From contig JAFYEL010000037.1 of the NCBI GenBank assembly GCA_017544285.1, forward strand, positions 1 through 40,560: 40,560 nucleotides of DNA, written 5' to 3'. Under the pieces are notes generated by a model that searched no databases, was not told where the DNA came from, and worked only from the letters and a program-made list of their open reading frames with translations. Position 1 is the first letter of the stretch. The number at the start of each line of letters is the position of its first letter. Positions 1 through 10,000 of this stretch are shown here, in pieces. The DNA is from Lachnospiraceae bacterium. GTDB lineage: Bacteria; Bacillota; Clostridia; Lachnospirales; Lachnospiraceae. Position numbers and translations under genes: made by a program.

Positions 1-2455
1 CAAGGTCGATGGCCATCTCCATGAGCTTTCCTACGCCGCTGGTATCCAGCTTAACGAAGGGATCGTTCTCAAAGATCTTGCTCTCGTAATAGGCCTGAAG
101 GAACTTGGCGGCATCGTCACGGGAGAAGCCGTAGGTCATCTGGGTAAGGTCGTTGGTACCAAAGCAGAAGAAGTCCGCATCCTTTGCGATCTCGTCAGCC
201 AGGAGGGCTGCTCTAGGGATCTCGATCATGGTACCTACTTCGTACTCAAGGTTGATGCCGGACTCTGCTATCTCGGCGTCGGCGGTCTCTACAACTACCT
301 TCTTTATCATTCTGAGCTCTTTCTCCTCGCAGATAAGGGGAATCATGATCTCAGGACGCATCTTCCAGTCGGGATGCTTCTTCTGTACGTTTACAGCGGC
401 GCGGATAACGGCCTTGGTCTGCATAACAGCGATCTCGGGATAGGTTACCGAAAGTCTGGAGCCGCGGTGTCCCATCATAGGGTTGAACTCGTGGAGTGAA
501 TCGATCATGTCTTTGATCTCTTCCACGCTCTTTTCCTTTGCGTCAGCCAGCTTCTTGATCTCGTCCTCGTGGGTGGGAACGAACTCGTGAAGAGGCGGAT
601 CAAGGAAACGGATGGTCACGGGATCTCCCTCAAGAGCCTCATAGAGCTGCTCGAAGTCGCCCTGCTGATAAGGCAGGATCTTGTCGAGGGCTGCCTTTCT
701 CTCGTCGATGGTGTCGGAGCAGATCATCTCGCGGAAAGCCTCGATCCTGTCTGCCTGGAAGAACATGTGCTCTGTACGGCAAAGGCCAATACCCTCTGCG
801 CCGAGCTCCCTTGCCTTCTTTGCATCGGCGGGAGTATCTGCGTTGGTGCGGACCTTGAGCTTTCTTACTCTGTCGGCCCACTCCATAACCCTGCCAAACT
901 CACCGGCGATGGTGGCGTCTACGGTGGGGATGATGCCCTTGTAGATATTTCCGGTGGAACCGTCAAGGCTTATCTCGTCACCCTCTCTGAAGGTCTCGCC
1001 TGCCAGAGTGAAGCGCTTGTGTGCCTCGTCCATGGTGATGTCGCCGCAACCGGATACACAGCAGGTGCCCATGCCTCTGGCAACTACGGCTGCGTGGCTG
1101 GTCATACCGCCGCGGACGGTGAGGATACCCTGTGCAGCCTTCATACCCGTGATGTCCTCGGGTGAGGTCTCAAGTCTTACAAGGATTACCTTCTCGCCCT
1201 TTGCAGCCCTGTACTGGGCGTCGTCGGCGTTGAATACGATCTTTCCGCAGGCAGCTCCGGGAGAAGCTCCCAGGCCCTTTCCTATGGGCTTTGTAGCCTT
1301 GAGGATGCCGGCGTCGAACTGGGGATGAAGCAGGGTGTCAAGGTTTCTGGGATCGATCATGGCAACTGCCTCTTCCTCGGTCCTCATGCCCTCGTCCACC
1401 AGGTCACAGGCGATCTTAAGTGCAGCCTGTGCGGTACGCTTTCCGTTTCTTGTCTGGAGCATGTAAAGCTTTCCGTGCTCTACGGTGAACTCCATATCCT
1501 GCATATCGCGGTAATGCTCCTCGAGGGACTTGCAGATGCTCTCAAACTGAGCGAATGCCTCGGGGAACTTTTCTTTCATTTCTGCTATCTTCATGGGAGT
1601 GCGGACACCTGCCACAACGTCCTCGCCCTGTGCGTTGGTAAGGAACTCACCGAAAAGTCCCTTCTCGCCGGTGGCGGGATCGCGGGTGAATGCAACACCG
1701 GTACCACAGTCATCGCCCATGTTTCCGAAGGCCATAGACTGAACGTTTACTGCGGTTCCCCACGAATAAGGGATGTCGTTGTCTCTGCGGTATACGTTAG
1801 CGCGGGGGTTGTCCCATGAACGGAACACGGCCTTGATGGCACCGTAGAGCTGAACCTTGGGATCGGTGGGGAAGTCCTCTCCGATCTTTGACTTGTACTC
1901 TGCCTTGAACTGCTCTGCCAGAGCCTTGAGATCCTCGGCGCCGAGCTCAACGTCCTGCTTTACACCCTTCTTCTTTTTCATCTCGTCGATGAGCTCTTCG
2001 AAATATTTCTTGCCGACTTCCATAACAACGTCGGAGTACATCTGAATGAAACGTCTGTAGCAATCCCAGGCCCAACGGGGATTGTTTGACATCTTTGCGA
2101 TGGATTCCACAACCTCTTCGTTGAGTCCGAGGTTAAGTATCGTGTCCATCATACCGGGCATGGATGCTCGTGCACCTGACCTTACAGAGACAAGCAGAGG
2201 AGTGGAGACGTCACCGAACTTCTTTCCGGTCTCCGTTTCGAGCTTGACTATGTACTCGTCTATCTGCGCCTTGATCTCGTCGTTGATCTCGCGTCCGTCC
2301 TCGTAGTACTGCGTACAGGCCTCAGTGGTGATGGTAAAGCCCTGGGGCACCGGCATACCGATACCTGTCATCTCGGCAAGGTTTGCACCCTTACCGCCCA
2401 GCAGGTTTCTCATGTCGGCATTACCTTCCTTGAATGAATACACCCATTTTTTCAT
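1..2455 (-). CDS. ppdK: Pyruvate, phosphate dikinase, C-terminus cut by window edge
   Basis: Interconverts pyruvate + ATP + Pi and PEP + AMP + PPi; in anaerobic Firmicutes it usually works in glycolysis as a PPi-linked alternative to pyruvate kinase. The frame starts MKKWVYSFKEG with AAAGGAGAG upstream and runs about 818 residues to the window edge. Seen: the N-terminal nucleotide-binding region (GGKGANLAEM, SVRSGARASMPGMMDTILNLG), the swivelling phosphohistidine domain with GGMTSHAAVVARGMG, where the His falls at residue 454 (His455 in the Clostridium symbiosum enzyme, from memory), and the PEP/pyruvate barrel (GLCRTEHMFF, FGTNDLTQM). About 55 residues are missing compared with the roughly 874-residue family, including the catalytic Cys region. 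It lies 71 bases after rfbD and probably has its own transcript, although no clear promoter was identified. Confidence 0.97.
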   Translation of the reverse strand, partial: MKKWVYSFKEGNADMRNLLGGKGANLAEMTGIGMPVPQGFTITTEACTQYYEDGREINDEIKAQIDEYIVKLETETGKKFGDVSTPLLVSVRSGARASMPGMMDTILNLGLNEEVVESIAKMSNNPRWAWDCYRRFIQMYSDVVMEVGKKYFEELIDEMKKKKGVKQDVELGAEDLKALAEQFKAEYKSKIGEDFPTDPKVQLYGAIKAVFRSWDNPRANVYRRDNDIPYSWGTAVNVQSMAFGNMGDDCGTGVAFTRDPATGEKGLFGEFLTNAQGEDVVAGVRTPMKIAEMKEKFPEAFAQFESICKSLEEHYRDMQDMEFTVEHGKLYMLQTRNGKRTAQAALKIACDLVDEGMRTEEEAVAMIDPRNLDTLLHPQFDAGILKATKPIGKGLGASPGAACGKIVFNADDAQYRAAKGEKVILVRLETSPEDITGMKAAQGILTVRGGMTSHAAVVARGMGTCCVSGCGDITMDEAHKRFTLAGETFREGDEISLDGSTGNIYKGIIPTVDATIAGEFGRVMEWADRVRKLKVRTNADTPADAKKARELGAEGIGLCRTEHMFFQADRIEAFREMICSDTIDERKAALDKILPYQQGDFEQLYEALEGDPVTIRFLDPPLHEFVPTHEDEIKKLADAKEKSVEEIKDMIDSLHEFNPMMGHRGSRLSVTYPEIAVMQTKAVIRAAVNVQKKHPDWKMRPEIMIPLICEEKELRMIKKVVVETADAEIAESGINLEYEVGTMIEIPRAALLADEIAKDADFFCFGTNDLTQMTYGFSRDDAAKFLQAYYESKIFENDPFVKLDTSGVGKLMEMAIDL

Positions 2456-2526
2456 GTTTTACTCTCCTTTTCCCGTAGATGCCTTCGTTTTTATATGTCA
2501 TGGCGGACATGCCGCCCATGGCTCTT

Positions 2527-3441
2527 TTACAGGCCTGCCTCCGATAGATACCTGGAAAGCGCATCCTTCCAGTCAGGCAGGGGCTTAAATCCGTTTTCCG
2601 TCAGCTTGCTCTTATCCAGTCTGCTGTTAAAGGGCCTGGCGGCCTTTGACAGTCCGTACTCTTCGGTAGTGACGGGAGTGACCTTTGTGGAAAGACCGTA
2701 CTGCCTGTATATCTCGCAGCAGAAATCATACCAGCTGATGAAACCGCCCTCGTTGGTGGCGTGATAATGGCCGAATTTTTCCGTCTCGTTCATGTCGACC
2801 AGAAGCCTTGAAAGATCCGGAGTGTAGGTGGGAGTTCCGATCTGGTCCTTTACAACCCTGACCTCGTCGTGGGTCTTGCCCACCTTTATCATGGTCTTTA
2901 TGAAGTTGTTGCCCGAGAGTCCGAAGACCCAGGCGATCCTGACTATAAAGTAGCGGCTCAGAGTGTTCCTGACGGCTTCCTCTCCCATGAGCTTTGACTC
3001 TCCGTATACGTTGAGTGGAGAAAAATCCCGGCAGTCCGGATCCCAGGGCTTTTCGCCCTTGCCGTCAAAGACGTAGTCGGTGCTGATGTAGGTGAGGACC
3101 GCGTCGATCTTTTTGACCGCGTCCGCAATGTTCTGCGTGCCCTGTGCGTTTATGAGCTTAACCTTTTCGACGTTTTCCGCATCTTCGGCGGCATCAACCG
3201 CAGTCCATGCAGCGCAGTGGATCACCGCGTCGGGTCTGATCCGGGTAATCACCTCAGTCACTGCGGCAGCGTCGGTTATATCAAGGCTTTCATAGGGCAT
3301 GGTGGCGACGGCAGAACCGTCATCCGCTCCGGCGTAGGCGGGAGTGATATCCGAACCCACAGCCTCGTATCCTCTTTTGTGAAGCTCGTTCATCAGGTCG
3401 TGTCCGAGCTGTCCGTTTACTCCTGTAACAAAGTATTTCAT
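2527..3441 (-). CDS. rfbD: dTDP-4-dehydrorhamnose reductase (RmlD family)
   Basis: NADPH-dependent reductase for the last step of dTDP-L-rhamnose synthesis, feeding cell-wall polysaccharide or exopolysaccharide. The 304-residue protein has the extended SDR pattern: N-terminal GxxGxxG-type VTGVNGQLG, the IxAxAWTAVDAAE stretch typical of RmlD, STDYVFDG with Thr121, and the catalytic pair Tyr146/Lys150 in VYGESK. The length is normal. Its ATG lies one base after the glmS stop (TGA-T-ATG), so translation is probably coupled to glmS. The other rml genes (rfbA, B, C) are not in the window. The pairing with glmS makes sense as two nucleotide-sugar supply steps for the envelope. Some rfbD homologues act on other deoxysugars, so the exact substrate is inferred. 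Confidence 0.93.
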   Translation of the reverse strand: MKYFVTGVNGQLGHDLMNELHKRGYEAVGSDITPAYAGADDGSAVATMPYESLDITDAAAVTEVITRIRPDAVIHCAAWTAVDAAEDAENVEKVKLINAQGTQNIADAVKKIDAVLTYISTDYVFDGKGEKPWDPDCRDFSPLNVYGESKLMGEEAVRNTLSRYFIVRIAWVFGLSGNNFIKTMIKVGKTHDEVRVVKDQIGTPTYTPDLSRLLVDMNETEKFGHYHATNEGGFISWYDFCCEIYRQYGLSTKVTPVTTEEYGLSKAARPFNSRLDKSKLTENGFKPLPDWKDALSRYLSEAGL

Positions 3442-3442
3442 A

Positions 3443-5314
3443 TCATTCCACCGTCACTGATTTAGCCAGATTTCTGGGCTTGTCCACATCAAGTCCCTTT
3501 GCCACGGATACGTAGTATCCAAGGAGCTGAAGAGGTATCACAGCAAGAGAGCCGATGAAGTGCTCGTCTGCCTTGGGAACATAGGTGACGAAGTTTGCGG
3601 TGTCCTCGGCCTCATACTTTCCGTAGGGTGCGACGCCCATGAGGTAAGCTCCCCTGGAGCGGCACTCAACCATGTTGCTTACGGTCTTTTCAAAAAGATC
3701 GGGCTGGGTCAGGACTCCGATCACCAGAGTCCCCTCCTCGATAAGGCTTATGGTGCCGTGCTTAAGCTCGCCGGCAGCGTATGCCTCGGAGTGGATGTAG
3801 CTGATCTCCTTAAGCTTTAAAGATCCCTCAAGACAGATGGCGTAATCGATTCCCCTGCCGATAAAGAAGACATCGTGGGCATTGGCATATTTGGATGCGA
3901 ACCACTGGATGCGCTCCTTGTCGTCAAGAACCTTTGCGATCTTGTCGGGGATGGCCTTGAGCTCTTTTATGTAATATGCGTATTTTTCGTCGTCTATGAA
4001 CCCCCTGACCCTGCCGAACTCAACTGCCAGACAGTAGGCTGCCATGAGCTGTGTGCTGTAGGCCTTGGTGGTGGCAACGGAGATCTCGGGGCCTGCCATG
4101 GTGTAGAACACGCTGTCGGCCTCACGGGCAATGCTGCTGCCCCTGACGTTTACGATGGCCAGTGTCCTGACACCGTTTTCGTGGGCCTCTCTTAATGCTG
4201 CCAGGGAATCTGCGGTCTCTCCGGACTGGCTGATAACGATCACCAGGGAATCCTTGTCCACCGGGGATTTTCTGTATCTGTACTCGGAGGCAAGCTCCAC
4301 TCTCACGGGAATGGCTGCCAGATCCTCCATAACATAGCGGGCTGCCATGCCCACATGCCATGCGCTGCCGCAGGCTACTATGTCGACTCCGCTGATGCTG
4401 TTTACGACCTCGGGGGTGAGGCCAAGCTTTTCCAGATCGATCCTGTCGTCCTCGGAAAGAATGGCCTTTAAGGTGTCACCCACAGCCTTGGGCTGTTCGT
4501 GGATCTCCTTCATCATGAAGTGCTCGAAGCCATCCTTTTCGGCGGCCTGGGCATCCCAGGTGATCTCCACACTTTCCTTCTGGACCTCGTCGCCGTCAAG
4601 GTTGTAGAAATGTGCCTCTCCGGGGACAAGCTTTGCAAACTCAAGGTTGTCGATGTAGTAAACGTTCCTTGTGTATTTCAGAATGGCGGGAACATCGGAA
4701 GCCACATAGGTATCGCCGTCGGTGACGCCGATTATCATGGGGCTGTCCTTACGGGCCACCCAGATCTCTCCGGGATGATCCTTGAACATGAGCTCCAGCG
4801 CGTAGCTACCCCTGACTCTGACCATGGTCTTTGCAATGGCGTCTATGGGGCCCAGCTTGTATTTTTTGTAATAGTAATCCACCAGCTTAACGACCACCTC
4901 GGTGTCGGTCTGGCTGTAAAATTTGTAGCCGTGGCGCTCAAGCTTTGCCTTGAGCTCGGTGAAGTTTTCGATGATGCCGTTGTGAACTCCCACAACCTCG
5001 GACTCAACCTCGCCGGAACCAGAACCCGTGCAGTTTCCGCTGACATGAGGGTGAGCGTTTGTCTGGTTGGGCTCGCCGTGTGTGGCCCATCTGGTGTGGC
5101 CTATTCCGCAGGTGCCGGGAAGGGCGTTGCCGTTGTCTGTTTTTTCGGAAAGAACCTTAAGCTTGCCGGAGGCCTTTACAACCTCGGCCAGATGCTCTCC
5201 GTCCCTGACGGCGAGGCCTGCCGAATCGTAGCCTCTGTATTCGAGCTTTGAAAGCCCCTCCAGTATGATGGGCGCCGCCTGTTTTTTACCGGTGTAGCCG
5301 ACTATTCCGCACAT
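3443..5314 (-). CDS. glmS: Glutamine--fructose-6-phosphate aminotransferase (isomerizing)
   Basis: Makes glucosamine-6-phosphate from fructose-6-phosphate and glutamine, the entry step to UDP-GlcNAc. Start: MCGIVGYTG, with Cys2 as the glutaminase nucleophile, 6 bases after a clear GGAGG. Seen: the class-II glutaminase domain (GHTRWATHGEPN, VHNGIIEN), then two SIS sugar-isomerase domains (CGSAWHVG, ISQSGETADS, GRGIDYAICLEGSLKLKEISYIH) and the C-terminal tail KPRNLAKSVTVE. It has 623 residues against about 609 in the family; most of the excess is a Gly/Ser/Glu-rich insertion (GSGSGEVESEV) between the HPH motif and VHNGIIEN. No glmS ribozyme is visible: the space upstream is filled by a small reading frame that ends 30 bases before the start. 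Confidence 0.97.
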   Translation of the reverse strand: MCGIVGYTGKKQAAPIILEGLSKLEYRGYDSAGLAVRDGEHLAEVVKASGKLKVLSEKTDNGNALPGTCGIGHTRWATHGEPNQTNAHPHVSGNCTGSGSGEVESEVVGVHNGIIENFTELKAKLERHGYKFYSQTDTEVVVKLVDYYYKKYKLGPIDAIAKTMVRVRGSYALELMFKDHPGEIWVARKDSPMIIGVTDGDTYVASDVPAILKYTRNVYYIDNLEFAKLVPGEAHFYNLDGDEVQKESVEITWDAQAAEKDGFEHFMMKEIHEQPKAVGDTLKAILSEDDRIDLEKLGLTPEVVNSISGVDIVACGSAWHVGMAARYVMEDLAAIPVRVELASEYRYRKSPVDKDSLVIVISQSGETADSLAALREAHENGVRTLAIVNVRGSSIAREADSVFYTMAGPEISVATTKAYSTQLMAAYCLAVEFGRVRGFIDDEKYAYYIKELKAIPDKIAKVLDDKERIQWFASKYANAHDVFFIGRGIDYAICLEGSLKLKEISYIHSEAYAAGELKHGTISLIEEGTLVIGVLTQPDLFEKTVSNMVECRSRGAYLMGVAPYGKYEAEDTANFVTYVPKADEHFIGSLAVIPLQLLGYYVSVAKGLDVDKPRNLAKSVTVE

Positions 5315-5344
5315 ATTTAACCTCCAAACCCAAAAGACCGCACA

Positions 5345-5536
5345 TCAGCAAAGGTATCCACAGGATAAGAGCTCCTCGCGGGTGGCTCTGAAATCCTTTT
5401 TTCCGTCCTCGCTGGTAATGCGGTACTCGGTCTCGTTTTCTCTGATTGCTTCAAAGTATTCCCTGGCCTCAACTGCGCCGAAGGAAAGCTGTTTTGACTC
5501 GATACAGCAGAAATGCTGTTTCTTTGACTTTATCAT
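5345..5536 (-). CDS. Small protein of unknown function, 63 residues
   Basis: The frame begins MIKSKKQHFCC and ends GYLC. I do not recognise it. AAGGAG lies 13 bases before the ATG, a little far but usable; a candidate -10 (TAAAAT) lies further upstream, just after the esterase gene. The product is charged, has Cys at residues 10, 11, 59 and 63, and lacks membrane segments or a signal peptide. The central part (EAREYFEAIRENETEYRITSE) looks like helix followed by strand. It sits between the carboxylesterase (58-base gap) and glmS (30-base gap) and could be co-transcribed with either. The position directly 5' of glmS is where many Firmicutes carry the glmS ribozyme, so a leader-peptide role is possible but unsupported. 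Confidence 0.55.
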   Translation of the reverse strand: MIKSKKQHFCCIESKQLSFGAVEAREYFEAIRENETEYRITSEDGKKDFRATREELLSCGYLC

Positions 5537-5594
5537 ATCCGAACTATATCTCCTTAACTCGTCTATTTTACCATTTTTTGCCCCAAAAAGAAAG

Positions 5595-7079
5595 TCACAT
5601 ATAAAGGCGGATGTCCTTCCACAGGTCATATACCTCGGGTGAGGGCCTTTCAATGGTCTGGTGGGTCTTGCGGGAGAAATGCATGACCGCCTGAACATAG
5701 TCCCTGAAGGGATCCCAGTGCTCTCCGTCAACACCCGGACGGCCGGTGCGAATAAAGTCCACAAAGGCTCCGTGGAGCTGTCTGGTCAGATTTCTGTAGC
5801 TTCTGCTCCTGCCGTCGCCGTAAAGGGTGCTGTAGCTTCCGCCAAAGCTCCCCAATGCGGGGCAGACATCCATGGAGTGGGTGGCGCCAAGGCCAAGTAT
5901 CCTGCTCAGGGGAGTCTCGTATTCAAAACTGTACATGTAGACTGATTCGCTGTGCCTGCTCTGTTCGATGGCCAGCTTCATGGTGTCGGCCCAGAACATC
6001 CTGTCTCTGTTAACGGCACGCACTGCCTGTTTTTCCCCCATGGATCCGTAGACGTGCCTTAAGGCAGGGATCAGATGTCCGTAACCGTTTACCCTGAACA
6101 TTATCTCTACTTCTTCGCGGCTCATGGGACAGAGTCTCATAAGCCAGAAAAGTGCCCCCTCATCCCTGCAGGTTCCGAAGATGCAGTAAACATTTGCAAA
6201 CTCACCACGACGGGCCGCTTCCACCGGATGTCTGGGGATCAGATCATCGATAATGGGGCCGGGGGGGAGTATGCCGGGATGCTCGGTGTCGGGAACCGTA
6301 AACATGGGCGCGCAGCCCTTTTTTATCTCTTCCGCGGGCATGGTGAAAAGTTCATGTCCGTCCTTTATCCCAAGTCTTTCCCTGAACTGCTCCCTGTGAA
6401 TGGCCTGGGTCTTGTCGTTGGTGATGTTGCTGCCAAGTCCGCTCATGACAATGGCGCGCTTAAAACATCCTTTGACAGAGGGTGCGGCCAAAAGGGCCAT
6501 AACGGTGGTGCCGCCGGCGGACTCTCCGCAGACAGTCACCCTGTCGGGATCGCCGCCGAAAGCGGCTATGTTTTCATGGACCCATTTCACTGCGGCAATG
6601 CAGTCGGAAAAGCCGCAGTTAGATTCGAACTCGCTGCCCCAGGTGGTGAAATCATAAAATCCCAGGGCTCCGAGTCTGTAGTTGAATGAGACGGCCACTA
6701 TGCCGTGGCGGGCAAAGGCCGAAAGATCGAAGTCGGGGGTTGCGGCGTCGCCGGCATGGTGACCCCCCCCGAAAATGTAAATGAACACAGGCGCATTCCT
6801 GGCTCCGTCAAAGGACCAGACATTCAGGTAGAGGCAATCCTCGCTCTGGGGTCTGACGGTGCCGGCGCTCTGCGCAAACTTGCCGCCTGCCATCTGGATG
6901 GGGGCGGGGCCCATGGTTTCGCAGACTCTGACTTCATCCCATTTCTCGGGCTGCCTTGCCCTTTTGAAGCGCAGCTCTCCCACAGGCGGTGCGGCGTAGG
7001 GGATGCCGAACCACATCATGAGGTTGTCACGGTAGAAGCCGGAGACCGGTCCGTATTGCGTGTTTACGACTGTGTTCAT
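5595..7079 (-). CDS. Type-B carboxylesterase (alpha/beta hydrolase)
   Basis: A 494-residue member of the carboxylesterase/para-nitrobenzyl-esterase family. Seen: FGIPYAAPPVGELRF near the N-terminus, the DCLYLNVW motif, an oxyanion loop FGGGHHAG (the family usually has HGGG here), the nucleophile elbow GESAGG with Ser187, the acidic member in GTCRDEGALF and the His in GATHSMDV. There is no signal peptide, so it should be cytoplasmic. The ATG lies 4 bases after the stop of the NRPS-like gene and its GGAG is formed by the last codons of that gene, so the two are translationally coupled. A role in releasing or editing the NRPS-like product is inferred from this coupling only; a general esterase is the alternative. 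Confidence 0.92.
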   Translation of the reverse strand: MNTVVNTQYGPVSGFYRDNLMMWFGIPYAAPPVGELRFKRARQPEKWDEVRVCETMGPAPIQMAGGKFAQSAGTVRPQSEDCLYLNVWSFDGARNAPVFIYIFGGGHHAGDAATPDFDLSAFARHGIVAVSFNYRLGALGFYDFTTWGSEFESNCGFSDCIAAVKWVHENIAAFGGDPDRVTVCGESAGGTTVMALLAAPSVKGCFKRAIVMSGLGSNITNDKTQAIHREQFRERLGIKDGHELFTMPAEEIKKGCAPMFTVPDTEHPGILPPGPIIDDLIPRHPVEAARRGEFANVYCIFGTCRDEGALFWLMRLCPMSREEVEIMFRVNGYGHLIPALRHVYGSMGEKQAVRAVNRDRMFWADTMKLAIEQSRHSESVYMYSFEYETPLSRILGLGATHSMDVCPALGSFGGSYSTLYGDGRSRSYRNLTRQLHGAFVDFIRTGRPGVDGEHWDPFRDYVQAVMHFSRKTHQTIERPSPEVYDLWKDIRLYM

Positions 7080-7083
7080 AAGA

Positions 7084-10000
7084 TCACTCCAATATATTTA
7101 TATATTTGGGTGTGAAGGTGTCCCCGTAATTTTCCTTGATCTCTGCCTGCAGTGCCTCGGTGTCGATCTCTTTGGATACCTTGACATCGGCGTTAAGGGA
7201 CATCTCGTTCATGGTGGTATCAAAGGCCATGTAGCAGGATGCGCTCTCTATGCCGTCCTTTTCGGTGAGTATCTCTTCCACCTTTGCAAGATCGTAGTAT
7301 ATCCTGCCCCTGACGCCGTCGGTAAGCACCTTGCGGCCGTTCTTGTGGAGGAAGTCCACCGTGCCGTCGGGAAGTACCCTGGCAGTGAGGCCGGTATTGT
7401 AGAGCATGCCCGGTCCGTAAGGATACTGCTGGGATTCAACGTAGCTCCTGGGCTCGTAGTTCATGATGTACAGAGGGCCCCATGCTCCGTAAGGCTTTTT
7501 ATTATAGCTCTCATCGAAAATGTAAACCCTGATCTGCTCGTCGTCGGCAACGTCTTCGATGATGGTTGTGCCCGCTGCCTCGTGAAGGGCTCCGGCCTCC
7601 ACATAGAGATGCTTGGGATATACCTTGGCGGGCATGTGCTGCTTGAGCACGCGCACCGAAGGCTCGGTGAGCATTGCCTTGAGCACTGCCTCGTAACAGG
7701 TGAGGAAGACCTCAAGTACCACTCTGTCGAAGCGGTTCTCCCAGTAGCGAAGCTCGATGTAATATCCCTTTTCGTCAAACATTACCTGCATGTGGAAGGG
7801 AAGGGAATCAAGCTGTACGTGGATCCTCTCGGTGGAATCTCCGCCCACCTGATCAACCTCAAGTATGTCTCCCTGGAACTGGAAGAACATCTCGCCTTCT
7901 CTGGGGCAGCTGGTGATGCACTTCATGGTATCCAGAATCTGCTTTCCTGTCTTTTTCAGCAGCTGGTCAACTCTCTCGTGAGGCACTCTTGTGTATCTGC
8001 AGTAGTAGGTCCTGAAAAGAGAACCCGCCAGCCTGTTCCAGCGGCTGTCCGTTCTGCCGCTGTGGATGGATGAGCAGAACACATCGTCCTCACCGGAGAA
8101 CAGGGCGATACAGTAGTTAAATGCGGTGACAAAATATACGTTTTCGGAAACGCCGTTTTCCTTGCCGTAGTAGAGCACGCTCTTTCTGGCGAGGGTGTCA
8201 AACCGCTTTCTGATGGAACCGTAGATTCCCTTGGAAAGATCCTCTTCTCCGCCTCTTCCCAGAAGAGAACGGTTCATGCGTATGCCCGAAAGGAGATTGT
8301 CCACATAGGCCACATCCTTTGCCTTGCGTCCGTCCTCTGCGGATGCCACATTTTCCAGGATGTATTCGAAGCCGGTGTATCCCTCTTCCTTCTCAATTTC
8401 TTTGCCATCGTAGGCCTTTGCCAGATCCTCCATGAGGATGTTCATGGTCATACCGTCACCCATAAAGTGGGCTACGTCGAAGAAGAGGTATTTGTACTCC
8501 TGACCCTCAAAGAGCTTGATGTGTACCAGATCATCATCCTCTCTGAAGCGGAAGGGAACTATTGTCTCCTGAATTGTCTCCTGTGCCTTCGCATCGTCAA
8601 TGGGAAGCACGGGTATGTCGATCACCCTGTCATCCGTTCTGTAGATGGCCAGATATTTCTGCTCCGTGGGCTTGACCACCGCCTTGAGAGTGGGATGGGC
8701 ATCCAGCACGGCGTATATGGCTTTTTTGAGCCTGTCAAAGTCTGTGTCCCTGCTGAGCTTAAATGCAAAGGGCAGGTTGCCTGTGGTGTTGCCGGGAATG
8801 ACATAGGCAAAGTACATCTGCATGGATGTAAGCGGATATACATCCCTTGCGGAAAGATCCAGAGGAGCCTTTTTCTCCTGCTCCTCAAAGAAGGCCTCAA
8901 GCTGCAGGATGCTGGCGTTGTCCATAAGCTCTGCCAGGGAGATGTTCTTTCCCATCTCTTCGTTGATGTCGGTTATGAGCATGGTGGAACCCATGGAATC
9001 CAGACCCACTTCGTAGAGGTTGTCGTCCACGGAGAAGTCCGTGCTCCCCAGCTCTCTTGCCACAAGCTCGAAAATCTTTTTCTGCATCTCGGTCTCGGGA
9101 AGTTTGATCTGCTTCTTCTTTTCCTGTTCCTTTGATTTCTCCTCGAAGAACTTTGCCCTGGCAACCTTTTTGGAGGCGGTCAGAGGGAAGGGCTTTTCCC
9201 TGAGGCTCCACTGGGACACCTGCGCGTAGCTGGGAAGCTCGGCATTGTGAGCCGCAACTATGCGGTCAATCTCGCCCTTGATATCGGTGATGTCATTTTG
9301 CTGAGCGTATTCATAATTCGGATGAATGTCTGCCACTATCCTGTCGCCCTCGCCATAGGCAACTATATCAGACACCACCCTGTCACTGTCGTACTTGTTC
9401 TCGATGAGCTCGGGTGAAACATTCTCTCCGTTGCTGAGAATGATGAGGTTTTTGATACGTCCGTTGAGATACAGGAAATCGTCCTCATCAAGGTAGCCGG
9501 TATCGCCGGTGCGAAGGAATCCGTCCTCGGTGATGGCCTCCTTTGTGAGCTCTTCGTCGTTATAATAGCCAAGCATGACAGAGGGGCTCTTTACCTGGAT
9601 CTCGCCGTCCACTATCCTGATGACGGCGCCGGTAACGGGATGTCCCACGGACTCAACCTTGTCGGGTCTTTCGTAGTCGGGAACCGCGATCTTGGGTGAG
9701 CACTCGGACATTCCGTAGCCCTGAGCTGCGGTGATGCCCAGGTCGAAAAGCTGATGGGAAAGAGCTCCGGAAAGATATCCGCCGCCGCTTACCAGACGGT
9801 TCAGACGGTCGCCCATTACCCTGGCCCTCACCTGGGGAACGCTCTCGTCGGGATACTGCTGTCTCATGATGGCCACGCGGTTGCAGAGCATCTTTGCCAT
9901 CATGGGCACCACTCTCATGACCGTGGGTCTGAAGAGCTTCATGTAGTAGAGTATCTTTGAGAGATCGTCGCACTGGCAAAGGGTGCTGCCGTAGCGGAGC

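Noticed and set aside
2470..2526. Stem-loop GGCGG-CATGT-CCGCC between rfbD and ppdK
   Set aside because: The longer stem needs a bulged G and there is no T-run; not strong enough to call a terminator.
7060..8073. Long open frame on the plus strand (337 codons) and similar antisense frames opposite ppdK, glmS, the esterase and the kinase genes
   Set aside because: They lie antisense to well-supported genes, lack ribosome sites, and are explained by the codon bias of the real genes.
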